Origin: Chlorocebus sabaeus
Lineage: Eukaryota > Chordata > Mammalia > Primates > Cercopithecidae
Length of the DNA: 64,000 bases
Assembly: GCF_047675955.1 (NCBI RefSeq)
Contig: NC_132923.1
Coordinates: 86,525,637 to 86,589,636 of the forward strand
Reading direction: 5' to 3'
The notes below the pieces were generated by a model. It was not told the origin of the DNA and did no database searches. It saw only the letters and a list, made by a program, of their open reading frames with translations. A program made the translations under genes and the position numbers. Positions 30,795 through 41,455 of the stretch are shown piece after piece. The first letter of the stretch is position 1, and each line of letters begins with the position of its first letter.

Positions 30795-32870
30795 GCTAAG
30801 GGAGACGGAAGCCATTTACATTTAATGTAGTTATTGATGTGGTTAGGTTTCAGTCTATCATTTTTTGGGCAGTATCTTTTGGATAGTTTTTATAGTGACT
30901 CTATTTTATTTCTTTTGTTGTTTTATCAGCTCCTTGGTGTGTAATTTTAATGGTTACCTTAGGGTTTATAGTACACATCTTTAACATTGCAGTCTGCTTT
31001 CAAGCGTTGTTGCAGCACTTCACGTGTAGTATAAAACCTTACCATAGTATACCTCCCCTTTTTCCTCCTTGCCTTTATGCTAATTTAGTCATACATTTTA
31101 CTTGTAAACTTCATAATACATTATTATTATTTTCATTGAAACAACTATCCTTTAAAGAGATTTAAATCATATTTTTAAAATCTTATAAAGTCTGGTCTTC
31201 TTCATTTCGTTGTGAGGATTTATATTTCCATTTGGTTTCATTTTCCTTCTGACTGAAGGACTTCCTTCAATATTTTTTATACTGCTATTCTGCTGGTGGT
31301 GAATTATTTTGGCTTTTATATGTCAGAAAAAGATTTATTTTATCTTCACCTTTGAAAGGTATTTTCATTGGGTATAAGATTCTAGGTTGACAGATTTCTT
31401 TTTATACTTTAAAGATGCTGCTCCATTGTCTCCTGGCTTCATTATTTCTCTTTAGAACTCCTTTTTCACCTTATCTCTGTTTCTGTTTTTATAACATTTC
31501 TTTTCTCTATGGTTGCTTTTAAGATTTTTCTTTTATTACAGGTTTTGAGAAATTGGATTATGAAGTGCCTTGGGGTAATTTTCTTAACTTTTCTTGTGTT
31601 TGGGGTTCATTGAGCTTCTTGGATCTATGAGTTTATAGTTCTCATCAAAATTGGAAAAATTTGCAGCCATTATTTCTTCAAATAATTTTTTGGCACCCCT
31701 CCTCCTTCAGGGACTGCCGTTATACATATATTAGGTTTCTTGAGGTGGTCCTGTAGATCGTCGATGTTCTTTTCATTTTAAAATTCCTTCTTTTTTTCTT
31801 GTGACTTATTTTGAATAGTTTCTATTTTTTTCAACTTTACTATTTTTTTGCAAGGTCTAATCTGTCTGTAATTCATTCAGTCCATTGAAATTTTCATCTC
31901 AGACATTGCAGTTTTCTCCTCTGGAAGTTTAATTTTGATCCGTTTTAATGTCTTTCATGACTACTTAATTTTTTCAACAGAGAGAATACAGTCATAATAA
32001 TTATTTATTGTCTATATTTCCTAATTCTAATATCTGTGTCAGTTCTGATTGACTATGCACCTTCTCAATGTGGGTCCTATTTTTCTGCATTTTTACATGC
32101 TTTGTAGTTTTTGACTGAATTCCAGACATTGTTAATTTTACCTTGTCTTGGGCTGTATATTTTTATATTTCTTTAAGCATTCTTGAGATTTGTTTTGGGA
32201 TGCAGTTAAGTTACTTGGAAACATTTTGATCCTTTTGGGTCTTTATTTTAAGATTTGTTAGGCAGGATCAGAGCAGCTTGTGGTCTAGAGCAAATTATTC
32301 CTCATGACTAAGAGAATACTCTTCTGAGTACTCTACCCAATGCCCTGTGAATTATGATTTTTTTCAAGTTGGCTGGTAGGAACAGAAACGGTTTCTGATC
32401 CTGTGTGAGTACTGGACTCTTGTAGGTCTTTCCCTGGCCTCATGTAGTTTCTTCACACATACGCACTCATTGTTCAGTGGGAAACCTTCGCAGATTTCTA
32501 GAATTCTGTCTTTGTGCAGTGCTGTCTTTCTCTCCAGTACCCTTTCCTGTGAACTCTAGTAGTTTTGCTCTCCCGGGATTCTCAGCTCTGACTCTACAAT
32601 TCAGGGAGTCCACCAGATTCTCCCTCCCTGTGCTGAGGCCTGGAAATTCTCAAGGCAGTAAGCTGGGGGCAATGGTAGGGTCCACCTTGCTTGTTTCTCA
32701 AAGATGATTATTGTTCTTTGAGAAACAGTAAAAACTATTGTTGCCTCATGTCCACTGTTTTGAAAACCATTGTTTCATATATTTTGTCTGTTTTTTTGGG
32801 AGTGGAGTTGTTTTACATGAGAAGGAAAGCCCTACCCTTGTTACCACCTTGCTTACAAGTGGAAGTTCAC
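30795..32870 (-). mobile_element. HAL1-like / L1M LINE with ORF1-type region, antisense, about 2.1 kb
   Basis: Read on the minus strand, the element begins near 32870 with a 5' UTR-like text, passes through a region matching L1 ORF1 in reverse (32000-31250; 'tattctaggttgacag'-type words at 31379-31392), and ends near 30795 at 'tttaatgtagttattgatgt'. Plus-strand landmarks include 'gagcttcttggatctatgag' (31613-31632), 'gcagttaagttacttggaaa' (32202-32221) and 'aggcagtaagctgggggcaa' (32652-32671). No usable frame remains. ORF1 without ORF2 favours HAL1, but an L1M 5' half is possible. Confidence 0.75.
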
Positions 32871-33605
32871 AAAGAGGCAGGAAATGAGGATCTTTTAAAT
32901 AAAGCATGCTCATATACCTAAGCCTTGATAGTGTGGGATTCCCAGGGCCAGTTACAATAAGGTTTGATAGTCAGAGTGGAGGACAGCACTAAAGAGGCCA
33001 AGGTCCTAAGTCCTGGAATTTGTCCCTGATTATCCTGCTACTTATAATTTTTAGAACAGAATCCAAAATTTCTATCATATTTTTCAGGATTCTTCCTAAT
33101 GCAGGCACCTCCAGAAGGGCTCCCCAGAGACAATAAATAATGAATATCATAAATAAGTAAATTATATATAGTATGTTGGTATGTAATAAGTGATATTGCC
33201 TATGAAAGTCATCACCACTGTGCGTGACACACGGTAGGTAGCTAAGAACTCTTTCTAAGAAAGCCAAAGAAGATTTCTTCATACTGGGAAGCCAATGGGA
33301 GCCAAGTCTTGAAGTATGATAAATTCACCAGGTAAAAGAGGGAGCAGTATCTAGCATAGGAATAAACAAGATTAAAGTTTGGATATGGGGGATATGTCAG
33401 GGAAGTGGCCACCATCCTGTCCCTCACAAACCCACGCAGTTGCCATGGAGCGAATGCATCAAGCTTTCAGGGCTGGCAGATGGAAGTTGTGTCAGCACCA
33501 CGGAGAGTTCCAAGGGAGGCCAACCTCAAAGGAGAGCACTGGCTGCTCATCAGCTGATTTACCTGGTCAACTCAATCCCAAGCCAGAGTGACTCTGTCTA
33601 AAATT
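32871..33605. other. Unassigned sequence, faint L2 trace
   Basis: AT-rich 33060-33200. 'agccaatgggagccaagtct' (33291-33310) resembles antisense L2. No gene recognised. Confidence 0.35.
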
Positions 33606-33623
33606 CAGGCAAGGCTGATATCT
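33606..33623. repeat. 18-bp target-site duplication, left copy
   Basis: 'caggcaaggctgatatct' is repeated exactly at 33904-33921 on the other side of the Alu. Confidence 0.97.
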
Positions 33624-33903
33624 TTTTTTTTTTTTTTTTTTTTTTTGGGATGGAGTCTCGGTCTGTTGCCCAGACTGGAGACTGCAATCTCTGCCTCCTA
33701 GGTTCAACGATTCTCCTGCCTCAGCCTCCTGAGTAACTGGGATTATATGCATGTGCCACCATGCCTGGCTAATTTTTGTGTTTTAGTAGAGAGAGTGTTT
33801 CACCATGTTGGCCAGGCTGGTCTTGAACTCCTGACCAAAGTGATCCACCTGTCTCAGCCTCCCAAAGTGCTGGAATTAAAGGCGTGAGCCACCACGCCAA
33901 GCC
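33624..33903 (-). mobile_element. Alu SINE (AluS-like), antisense
   Basis: T-run tail 33624-33646, core to 33903, bounded by the 18-bp perfect duplication. About 25 bases are deleted between 'cagactggagactgcaatct' and the usual 'cagtggcgcgatctcggctcac' segment. Confidence 0.97.
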
Positions 33904-33921
33904 CAGGCAAGGCTGATATCT
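33904..33921. repeat. 18-bp target-site duplication, right copy
   Basis: Exact copy of 33606-33623. Confidence 0.97.
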
Positions 33922-33999
33922 GAATTTGACTTCAGAATTGGAAGCTAGTCCTCCCCCAACTTACATCTCTTGCTGTTGGAGTAGTTGGCAGAATCTTGT

Positions 34000-34190
34000 A
34001 GCACTGAAATCTTTGGACTGTTATCTGAGGATCTGGGTTTGAATCCTAGTTCTACCAGTAACTAGCTGTGCAGCTTTAGATGGATGAGTTAGTTTCTCAT
34101 CCATAAAGTGAGAAAAATGATACTTATCTGATAGTGGCGTTGTGAGGACTAAGTAGGAAAGAGCTAGTAAAGCAACATAAAAACATAGAT
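34000..34190 (+). mobile_element. MIR SINE, sense
   Basis: 'gatctgggtttgaatcctag', 'accagtaactagctgtgcag' and 'atagtggcgttgtgaggact'. Confidence 0.9.
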
Positions 34191-34194
34191 GATA

Positions 34195-34350
34195 CCTTCC
34201 AATACTTTGCTGTGGTGTGAGTGAAACCTTTAGCAATGTTAGACCCTCTCTGGAGGTGATGTATAGGATTTCAGAGTTGATAAGGGAGAAAGGACATTCT
34301 AGGCAGAGAGAACAGCAGGAGCAAAGGCAGGAAGGCATGAAAGTGAATGA
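34195..34350 (-). mobile_element. L2 LINE fragment, antisense
   Basis: 'attctaggcagagagaacag' followed by 'caggagcaaaggcaggaagg'. Confidence 0.72.
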
Positions 34351-34889
34351 CTTGGCCAGGAAATAGAGAGTAGTTTAATGAGACTGAAGTTATTCAGCTG
34401 CCACTTTTATTCTGAGGCCTCCTGAACCACTATTTTCAGCACAGAGCACTCTCTTGAACTCCTGACTTTATTTCCAGCTAGTCTATTGTGCATCCCTGTT
34501 GAAAGTTCTACATGCACCTCTAACCCACCTTTCCAAAACAGAATTCATCTCTTTCCTCCAACATGCTGTCTTCAGATAGTATGTCAGAAGGAAGAAGTGT
34601 GACTTATGAATAGTCTTAAATTGGGTGAAAGTTGTCTTAAAGCATATGGTGACCTTATTCTCCTTTCCAACTAAGAGCAGAAAATGAGACTGGTTTAAAC
34701 TGAAGCATGAGATAATTGGGTTAGAGAAAGGAAGGACTTCCAATATTGTAAATTGTAAGGAACTCAGAAGGGCTGACCAAAAGAGGTCATGCAATTCTCT
34801 CCCCTGAAGAAAAGGAGACATTATCGTCTAGCTAAGATACTTTTTCTCATCATCACTATTTAGTAACTATTACAATAATTGAATTATTA
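34351..34889. other. Unassigned sequence
   Basis: No repeat family or exon recognised. Confidence 0.4.
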
Positions 34890-35125
34890 ATATTCTTTTA
34901 ACAACAATTTATATTTGTATAGAACTTTACAGCTTATAAAAGGTCTAATTCGATCTTAATTGCCACCCTATGAGGTTATGAAGATAAGGATGATTAACTC
35001 ATTGCCCCTCTGCCCTCATTTTATACATTGAGAAACTGAAACTGCAAGCCACAGAAGTGATGCAATTGGCAAGAAATCAAGTGGTGCAGCCAGGAACAAA
35101 ACTATGTCTCACAGCTCGCACCTAG
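34890..35125 (-). mobile_element. MIR SINE, antisense
   Basis: 'atagaactttacagcttata', 'gccaccctatgaggttatga' and 'cattgagaaactgaaactgc'. Confidence 0.8.
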
Positions 35126-35180
35126 ACCTATACTTTTTTTTTTTTCTCCCCAATAGAGCACTCTGGCTGTCAACTGAAAA

Positions 35181-35232
35181 CAGTAGCAGCAGCAGCAGCA
35201 GCAACAACAACACCAACAACACCAACAACAAT
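35181..35232. repeat. (CAG)6-(CAA/CAC)n trinucleotide tract
   Basis: Six CAG units pass into CAA and CAC units over about 50 bases. It is not in a recognisable exon. Confidence 0.92.
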
Positions 35233-35449
35233 GACAGCTGTTGAATATATAACTAAAGATCCAGAGTCCCTCTTTCCAGTTTCTGGTGTTAGTTGCTACA
35301 AGGAGTGGGAGAATGAAGATCTGACCTCAAGGAATACAAGAGCTTTTGTTCAAAGTTCCAAGGCTAAGCTATTAGAAGGGAGAGAGGGCCTGATGCCATG
35401 TTATCTCTGACCAAGAGAATTGGTAGAATAGAAATAATCTATCTCTCAC

Positions 35450-35645
35450 GTGGTCTAGGACTTGACAATTTACATAGCAGTTTTCTATCCTCTGTTTCAT
35501 GTGACATGCTCCCTGTGACGCATGTGTCATTGTTACCACCCACTTTCCAGATAAGGAGAGATGGGGAGGTTCAGAGAGGTAAATAGATTTGCCTGAGGCC
35601 ATTGGTCAGTGACTGAGCTGGGATAGAAATTACCTTCTCTGGTCT
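35450..35645 (-). mobile_element. MIR SINE, antisense
   Basis: 'acttgacaatttacatagca', 'cactttccagataaggagag' and 'actgagctgggatagaaatt'. Confidence 0.78.
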
Positions 35646-36089
35646 CTTGATCGAAACTCTTTCTCTCACTCTTTCTGCTGCATCTCAGTTGCCTCTGCGT
35701 CTAGCCAGATCCAAAAACAAATCCTGTAATTGAGTTGGAATGCGGGTGCTGGGGCCCAGGAGACAACGTTTTCTGCTTTTCAATCTGTTCTTAATTGATT
35801 AAAGTGATGAAATAAGGAAGAGGCCCAGAAGGGTGGATGTTTTCCGTCAGTGAGTCAGGGGAATGTGCAGAGGCAGAAGGTCAGGAGGAAGCTGCTGTTG
35901 CTCCAGCAACTTCACCCACTCTGGCCAAGTCCCCACAGATGTGCTGGTGGGGGAGACCTTCTTAGAGCTGCCCCAAGTGTAAAATAAATCAGAAAAGAGC
36001 AGGCCCTACTGGAGACTCTCTCTGTCCTCATAATGTTGTCTCTGACTACCTGAGCACCTTCCCTCTTAACTGACAAATGTCCAGTGTCT
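35646..36089. other. Unassigned sequence with TAAT-type words
   Basis: 'cctgtaattgagttggaatg' and 'ttcttaattgattaaagtga' at 35725-35810 look like homeodomain-type sites in single-copy DNA. Weak candidate for regulatory sequence. Confidence 0.3.
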
Positions 36090-36564
36090 AAGGGAGAGAC
36101 CCAGTGAAGGCAGGAGGGGGCCTAGCTCAGCCTGAGAAGGGTCAGGAAAGGTTTTCTAGAGAAGGTGACACTGGCACCTGAGACTTGAAAGCTGAAAAGA
36201 GGTGATCTGGGAAAGGGGGGTGAGGAGGAGAAAGTGTTTTCCAGGTGGAGGAAATAGCAGGTGGGAGGTTTGGAGATGAGAGAGGGAATGGCTGGAGCCA
36301 TCAGGTGGAGAGATGAGGCTGGATTGGCAGAGGGGTTGGCAGTGCTGGTATCCAGAGGGCCTTCCAGGTCAGGTTGTTATGTCTCCTCTGAGGAAGGGTC
36401 GTGATTGTTAGCACAATTTCTTTGGTTAGGCATAGAGAATGGATTGCAGGAGAGAGTGGCAGCCCGAGGCAAGTAATGAAAATGCTAGAGAGTTGGTGGG
36501 GTCTGAGTAGGGGGCAGTGGGAATACGGATCAAGAGACAGAGAGATGGAGGGACAGATGGAATG
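36090..36564 (-). mobile_element. L2 LINE, antisense, left part
   Basis: 'gaaggtgacactggcacctg', 'gaaagtgttttccaggtgga' and 'gatgaggctggattggcaga'. It continues beyond the AluJ. Confidence 0.78.
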
Positions 36565-36888
36565 GAATCTTTTTTTATTTGTTTGTTTGTTTGAGACAGT
36601 GTCTCACTCTGTCGCCCAGGCTGGAGTGCATTGATGCAATCACGGCTCACTGCAGCCTTTGATCTCCTGGATTCAAGCAATCTTCCCACTTCAGCCTCCT
36701 GAACAGCTGGGACTTCAGGTACGTGCCACCATGGCCATATGATAATTTTAATTTTTTTTTCATTAGAGATGAGGTCTTGCTATGTTTCCCTGAATGGTTT
36801 CAAACTCCTGAGCTCAAGCAGTCCTCCCACCTCAGCCTCCCAAAGTGTTGGGATTGCAGGTATGAGTCACCACATCCAGACTGGAAAA
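36565..36888 (-). mobile_element. Alu SINE (AluJ-like), antisense
   Basis: T-rich tail with (GTTT)n at 36570-36592, core 36593-36883. 'cactgcagcctttgatctcc' and 'ctcaagcagtcctcccacct' are AluJ-type. The 7-base word 'gaatctt' at 36565-36571 and 36889-36895 is a possible target repeat. Confidence 0.95.
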
Positions 36889-36995
36889 GAATCTTATTAG
36901 ACTAATGGACCTTCTGGTGCGTGATGACTGGATGGTGGGTGAAGGAAGGAAGAGGAAGAAGCTGGCTTGGTCCAGGCCTTTGTGACTTGGCCCAG
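36889..36995 (-). mobile_element. L2 LINE, antisense, right part
   Basis: 'tgactggatggtgggtgaag' and 'ggaagaggaagaagctggct' continue in antisense L2 style, so the AluJ is probably inside one L2. Confidence 0.45.
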
Positions 36996-37084
36996 GTGGC
37001 CACTACAGACAGCTATCTGTGTACAGTGTACAGAGGGCGATGTTCTTGAATTGCTGTTCCTACCCAGACTGTTTGCTTGTCATC

Positions 37085-37562
37085 TGTACTAGTCAGGTTC
37101 TCCAGTGAAACAGAACCAGTGGAGTACACATGCACACATGTACACATACAAAATAAGGAATCATAATGCAGTTATGGAAACTGAGAAGTTCCATGATCTG
37201 TCTCTGCAAACTGAAGACTCAAGAATGCCAGTGGTGTGATTCTGGTCCAAGTCCAAAGGCTTGAGAACCAGGGGAACCATTATGTAAATCTCAGTCCAAA
37301 GGCTGGAGATGACTGATGTCCTAGCACAGGCCTGCAGGCAGGAAGGGGATGAATATTCTCTTTTTCTGCTTTTCATTCTATTTAGGCTCTCAGTGGATTG
37401 GATGAGGCCCACCCACGTTGATGAGAGCAGTCTACTTCTCTAAGTCTAACGATTCAAACGCTAATCTCATCCAAAAACATTCTCACAGAAATGCCTGGAA
37501 ATAATGTTTAATCTGGGCACCTTTGGCCCAGTCAAGCTGGCATATAAAATTAACCATCATAT
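37085..37562 (-). mobile_element. Solitary ERVL-type LTR (MLT2-like), antisense
   Basis: 'actagtcaggttctccagtg' is the reversed 3' end. 'gatgaggcccacccacgttg', 'ctcacagaaatgcctggaaa' and 'aaaattaaccatca' lead to the reversed 5' end. Same family as 19447-19958 in the opposite direction. No internal retroviral genes. Confidence 0.82.
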
Positions 37563-37574
37563 GATCTATAAGGC

Positions 37575-37910
37575 AAAAACTTTTCTGTGCCAGGCTCTGT
37601 GCTGGGCATTGGGCATGCAGTGATGATTCAGAACCAGACCTTGTCTTCTAAGTTGGGAGACAGGCACATAGCAGTGATGACAACATGGTTTGCTGAGGCT
37701 GAGACAGAGGAGTTTCAGGATCCCAGAAGGGGAACCTAAAGGAAGGCAGGGAGGCTTCCTGGAACAGGTGACTCCTGAACCGGTTCTTGAAGCCTGATAG
37801 GAGTTAGCTGGGTGATTGAGGGAGAGTAGAATATTCTGAGGACAGAAAGGAAGTTGTGAAAGAGAATGGTATGATCAGCAGGAGGTATATAGGTGGAGCC
37901 AGGTGTGGGG
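37575..37910 (-). mobile_element. L2 LINE 3' end, antisense
   Basis: 'gtgccaggctctgtgctggg', 'gcttcctggaacaggtgact' and 'ctgaaccggttcttgaagcc' in order. Confidence 0.88.
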
Positions 37911-38054
37911 AGAGGGAGACAGGTGGGGTTGGGCTTTCCTGGCCTGGTTCTTTGTGTACTCTGTTCTTTCAACTTATGATGTTTTTCTCTTTGGCTCACA
38001 TTACACTACCCTTCAAGGTCTACTTTAAATTCAAACTTCTCGAAGCCTTCTTTG

Positions 38055-38135
38055 TCAAAAGGAATTTGTTGGGCACCTACTAAATGCTCTTTATATCTTT
38101 CATTTTATTAATTCTTTAAGGCATCCCCGTGAGGT
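38055..38135 (-). mobile_element. MIR SINE, antisense, first part
   Basis: 'tgttgggcacctactaaatg' and 'ggcatccccgtgaggtcagc', then interrupted by L2 text. Confidence 0.72.
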
Positions 38136-38149
38136 CAGCAGTTCACTTC

Positions 38150-38275
38150 AGTTCAGCATACCTCTGGTCCCTGCTATGTGCCATGCCCTAAAAATATGGA
38201 GATAAATCAGATATTACAGCTCACATTCTAGTGGAGAAGACACGCCTATTAACAGATATTTTTAATACAAATAAT
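38150..38275 (-). mobile_element. L2 LINE 3' end, antisense, between two MIR halves
   Basis: 'ccctgctatgtgccatgccc', 'ttacagctcacattctagtg' and 'gagaagacacgcctattaac' are the reversed L2 3' end. Confidence 0.72.
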
Positions 38276-38277
38276 AT

Positions 38278-38430
38278 TGGGTGCTATTATCTCAATTTTG
38301 CAAAGAAGAAACTCAGACATTTACTTATTAACTGATTTTGCCCAGGATCATATGAGTAGTAAGTGGAACTCTGCTGTAGGTAGAGTTGAAGTCAGTGCTC
38401 CATCCTCTGCTCCAGTCAACTCCCATGGCA
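38278..38430 (-). mobile_element. MIR SINE, antisense, second part
   Basis: 'tattatctcaattttgcaaa' continues directly from the 'ccgtgaggt' box of the first part, then 'agtagtaagtggaactctgc'. Confidence 0.72.
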
Positions 38431-38614
38431 CTTATCACGGTCTGTCTGGGAAGGATGTATCACTAAAGAGGTGCTGATAGTTTGCCTCACCCTGGGACTT
38501 GGTTTCGAGCTCAGTGAAGGCAGGATCCAGTGTTGTAAAGTGGTTCTGCAGAGAGAGAAAGCTTGAGAAGAGGATGGGACTAACATTTAGGAAGTATCTA
38601 CCACGTGTCAGCCT

Positions 38615-38835
38615 GTTGTTCTGATGCCAGTCCCACTTCCCACCTTTGTGCCCCTTCCTCTGAACAGCTTCCCACATCCTCCCATTATCATCTGCCCTGG
38701 CTCTTTTCTCTTCTCTTGGTCATTGCCTGTTCACTTGTCTGTCTTCCCCACTTGATCAGGTTGAAATCTTCAGAGTCCATCATAGTGCGTGGACTGCAGT
38801 CAGAGTTCAGTAATCTTGAATTGGATTGACAGAAT
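38615..38835 (+). mobile_element. L2 LINE, sense
   Basis: 'gtctgtcttccccacttgat' and 'aggttgaaatcttcagagtc' are worn forms of the L2 3' words. Confidence 0.55.
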
Positions 38836-39379
38836 TCTTACTGGCCATGCTCTGACAGAGGGTCTGCTTGTGTCTCTGTCAGTATTTGTGGGTGTTGAGT
38901 CTGTGGGTTATCTGTGTGGGCCCACCACAGTTTGCATGGTGTGCGTAGCTCCTGTGTGGGGCCTTGCACTGACTTCCTGCATGTTCCCTATAAGGGTATT
39001 CCCACCCCCTTCTGAGCCCTATGCCTTCTCCCATCATTAGCATATTACCCTGGCCAGCCCTCTCTGTCAGAAATATATTTCAGGGTAACTCGTGTCTCCT
39101 AGCCATGATTAAAATGCTTCTGAACACCCTTGGGTGTGGAACCTGGTCTCTTGGTGCATATCAAGTGCCTGCATTTGCCAGCTGAGCTCCCCAGCTCTAT
39201 ATCTGCTGACAATGAGGTCAGGCCCAGCCTGGTTTTAAAGGTGAGTGGGCAGTAAATGATAAAACTACACTCAACCTCTTGCGCAGTCCACAGCTCTGAA
39301 AGCACTCCAGCTGGTTTACAACTTCTCTAAGGGGCTGAACTTTTGCGGGGAGGGTTGGAAAGGTATGAATTTAGAAATT
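38836..39379. other. Unassigned sequence
   Basis: Single-copy. No repeat or exon recognised. Confidence 0.4.
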
Positions 39380-39740
39380 GTTGTCTTCAGACAGTTTGTG
39401 TTTCTGGGTGTTTAAGAAAGTCTCCCCCCGCACCCCAAGCTGATCATTGTGTTTTAATGACTCAAAATCATGAATATTAAACCGAGGGAAAGTTGACAGT
39501 ATTTAAATGAGCATCATTAAGAGACACATAAATTAACAGGGTTTTTAGTTCTTGTGGAACTGCCGTTTCAATGTTAATTAAACAACCGGAGTGCTCGGGC
39601 GCTTTTGCAGCAAACTGTCCCCAAAGTGTGCTGCAGAATATCATTATGGGTGGCTGCCTTGCTGTTTAATTATTTCCAAGTTGATTTTTTTCCCCATTGC
39701 TGAAGTAGTTTTATGCTTGTCTTGCATTTGGAAAAGGTGA
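39380..39740. other. Candidate unique/conserved non-coding block, TAAT-rich
   Basis: No transposon text. It contains 'tgttttaatgactcaaaatc', 'aaatgagcatcattaagaga', a perfect TTAATTAA palindrome (39574-39581), 'aacaaccggagtgctcgggc' with clustered CpGs, 'gaatatcattatgg' and 'gctgtttaattatttcc'. This dense mix of homeodomain-like words in single-copy DNA is typical of developmental enhancers, but it is inference only. Confidence 0.35.
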
Positions 39741-40069
39741 TGGAGCTGAACCTCTAAGGAAGCTGTCAGTGTGATCTCTGTTGGCCCAGTGGTGAAGACC
39801 TGAGCTGAGCAATGCTTGTCCCTTCATGCCAGCCTTCTGTGAAAGAAGCCCAGGTGCCCCTTTGGGTCTCCTGATGGGCTGGTCTCTGACTGTTAACTCA
39901 GGGTGTCTAGGAGGTACCTGGCTCCTTAGTTGCCGACCATCTTACTCTTAGAAAGTTGGGGGTCTGAATTTGGATGGAGCCGTTAGATGCAGAAGGAAAG
40001 GCAGAGAGTGTCAGATTAGGGGAAGGGGTAGCAAAGGCTTCCGTGACTATGCTTGAGGCTGTGTCGGGT
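39741..40069. other. Unassigned sequence
   Basis: No repeat recognised. Confidence 0.4.
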
Positions 40070-40180
40070 GGAGGAGCCAGGAGCCCTGGGATCTGCTCTT
40101 GATTCTATTTGATCTGAGTTAAGTGACCTTGAGGCATTCCCTTCCCCTCTCTGGCATCAGTCTCTTCAACTATAACATGA
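40070..40180 (+). mobile_element. MIR SINE fragment, sense
   Basis: 'gttaagtgaccttgaggcat' and 'cttcccctctctggcatcag'. Confidence 0.7.
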
Positions 40181-40189
40181 CAGGGCTAG

Positions 40190-40380
40190 ATTAGATCATG
40201 CATTCTCAAAGAGGGTGATGTTGCCCTCAAGAGGGTAAAAAGTGGTTCTTGGGAGGGTGGAAAGAGTGTACTCTTATTTTAATGTGTAAAACGATAAATG
40301 TGTATTACATAAACAGGTACATAGTTTATTTGTGGTGTTAAAAAAGACTGAGAAATACTGGAATGGATGAACTCTAGGAG
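40190..40380. mobile_element. Possible hAT-like DNA transposon relic
   Basis: The segment is bounded by 'gcattctcaaagagg' and 'agactgagaaatactg', which read as worn inverted ends of the 'cagtgtttctcaa' type. The interior has 'ttgccctcaagagggtaaaa'. Family not assigned. Confidence 0.5.
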
Positions 40381-40589
40381 CTTCATCTTTAAAGAAAATA
40401 AAGTCTTCTGTGAGGTGGATCCCCAGATGGTCACATCTCCTGGAATATGGAAATGATCTTTATCATTACCTTTGTGAACGTGACTGGGCTCTTGTCTCCT
40501 GGGCGTCAGGGGCCTAGTCTGTCAAATGAGACCATTCATCTCTTACCAGTCCAAAGGTTGGGGGCTGGACTAAAGGAATTTTAGAAGTC
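40381..40589. other. Unassigned sequence
   Basis: Nothing recognised. Confidence 0.4.
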
Positions 40590-40850
40590 AGTGAAGCAGC
40601 CTGGTGGAGAAGGATGAAGTCCTGGGTCCCAGTATGTGGCTTTTGAAACCAGCCTGCTGACACCAAAGCTTGACTCTAGCACTTAAAAGCTGTGTAAACT
40701 TGGGTGAGTTCTCAACCCCTTTAGCAAAATGGGATTGTGCACAATACTTCATGGGGTTGTTGCGAGGATCAAGGCAGTCAGCATAAAGAAAGAATTTCAT
40801 GGGGTCTGACATATAATAAGGGCTCACTAAGTGTTGATTTTACACGTCAT
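40590..40850 (+). mobile_element. MIR SINE, sense, complete
   Basis: 'gcagcctggtggagaaggat', 'ctgtgtaaacttgggtgagt', 'catggggttgttgcgaggat' and 'aataagggctcactaagtgt' cover both ends. Confidence 0.92.
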
Positions 40851-40944
40851 TGTTAACATTCGTTTGTTTTATTGTTATTACTGAGTGGCCTTGACTGAGT
40901 TGCTGAGCCCCTCTGGGTCTGGGTTTCATGGTTCACAGCTAAGA

Positions 40945-41455
40945 CATGTTTCATGGCTTCATCGTATTTTTGCACACACCTTTTTTCTCTCTAGAATGCC
41001 CTTCTGCCTGTGTCTCCTGGCCAAATTTCCACTCATCCCTGAAGTCCCCTCTCAGCAATCATCTCCCTAGGAAGCTTCCTTGGCCTCCTCAAATTAGGCT
41101 TAGGTATTCTCCTCTGGGTTCACAGGTTGTATACCTCTGCCCCCTTCTTCATTTCTGCTGTTTATTTTTGTGTTGCCTTCCTGCACCCTTCCCTCCTTCA
41201 CCTCCTCCAAATTTTTGCTCAGATGTCACTTTCTCCATGAGGCCTTCTTTGACCACCCAGTCTAAAGCTACCACCCAAGACATTGCTCATTGCTTCCCTT
41301 GTTATTCTTCCTACACATTTTATGTTCATCCCCTCACCAGAATGCAAACTCTGAGAGGGCATAGATTTAGGTCTGTTTTAGTTACTGCTGCAACCCCAGC
41401 ATCTAGAAGAGCACCCCGCATAAAAGACAATGTTTATTGAACAAATAAATGAATG
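40945..41455 (+). mobile_element. L2 LINE, sense, to its 3' end
   Basis: 'ctctagaatgcccttctgcc', 'tttttgctcagatgtcactt', 'ccatgaggccttctttgacc' and 'caaataaatgaatgaagtgg'. The 'aatgccctt' and 'tgtcacttt' segments are spaced more widely than usual, so a short insertion lies between about 41050 and 41200. A 164-codon frame here is L2 text. Confidence 0.92.

Noticed and set aside
40946..41440. 164-codon plus-strand open frame
   Set aside because: It coincides with a sense L2 3' region and matches no protein family.
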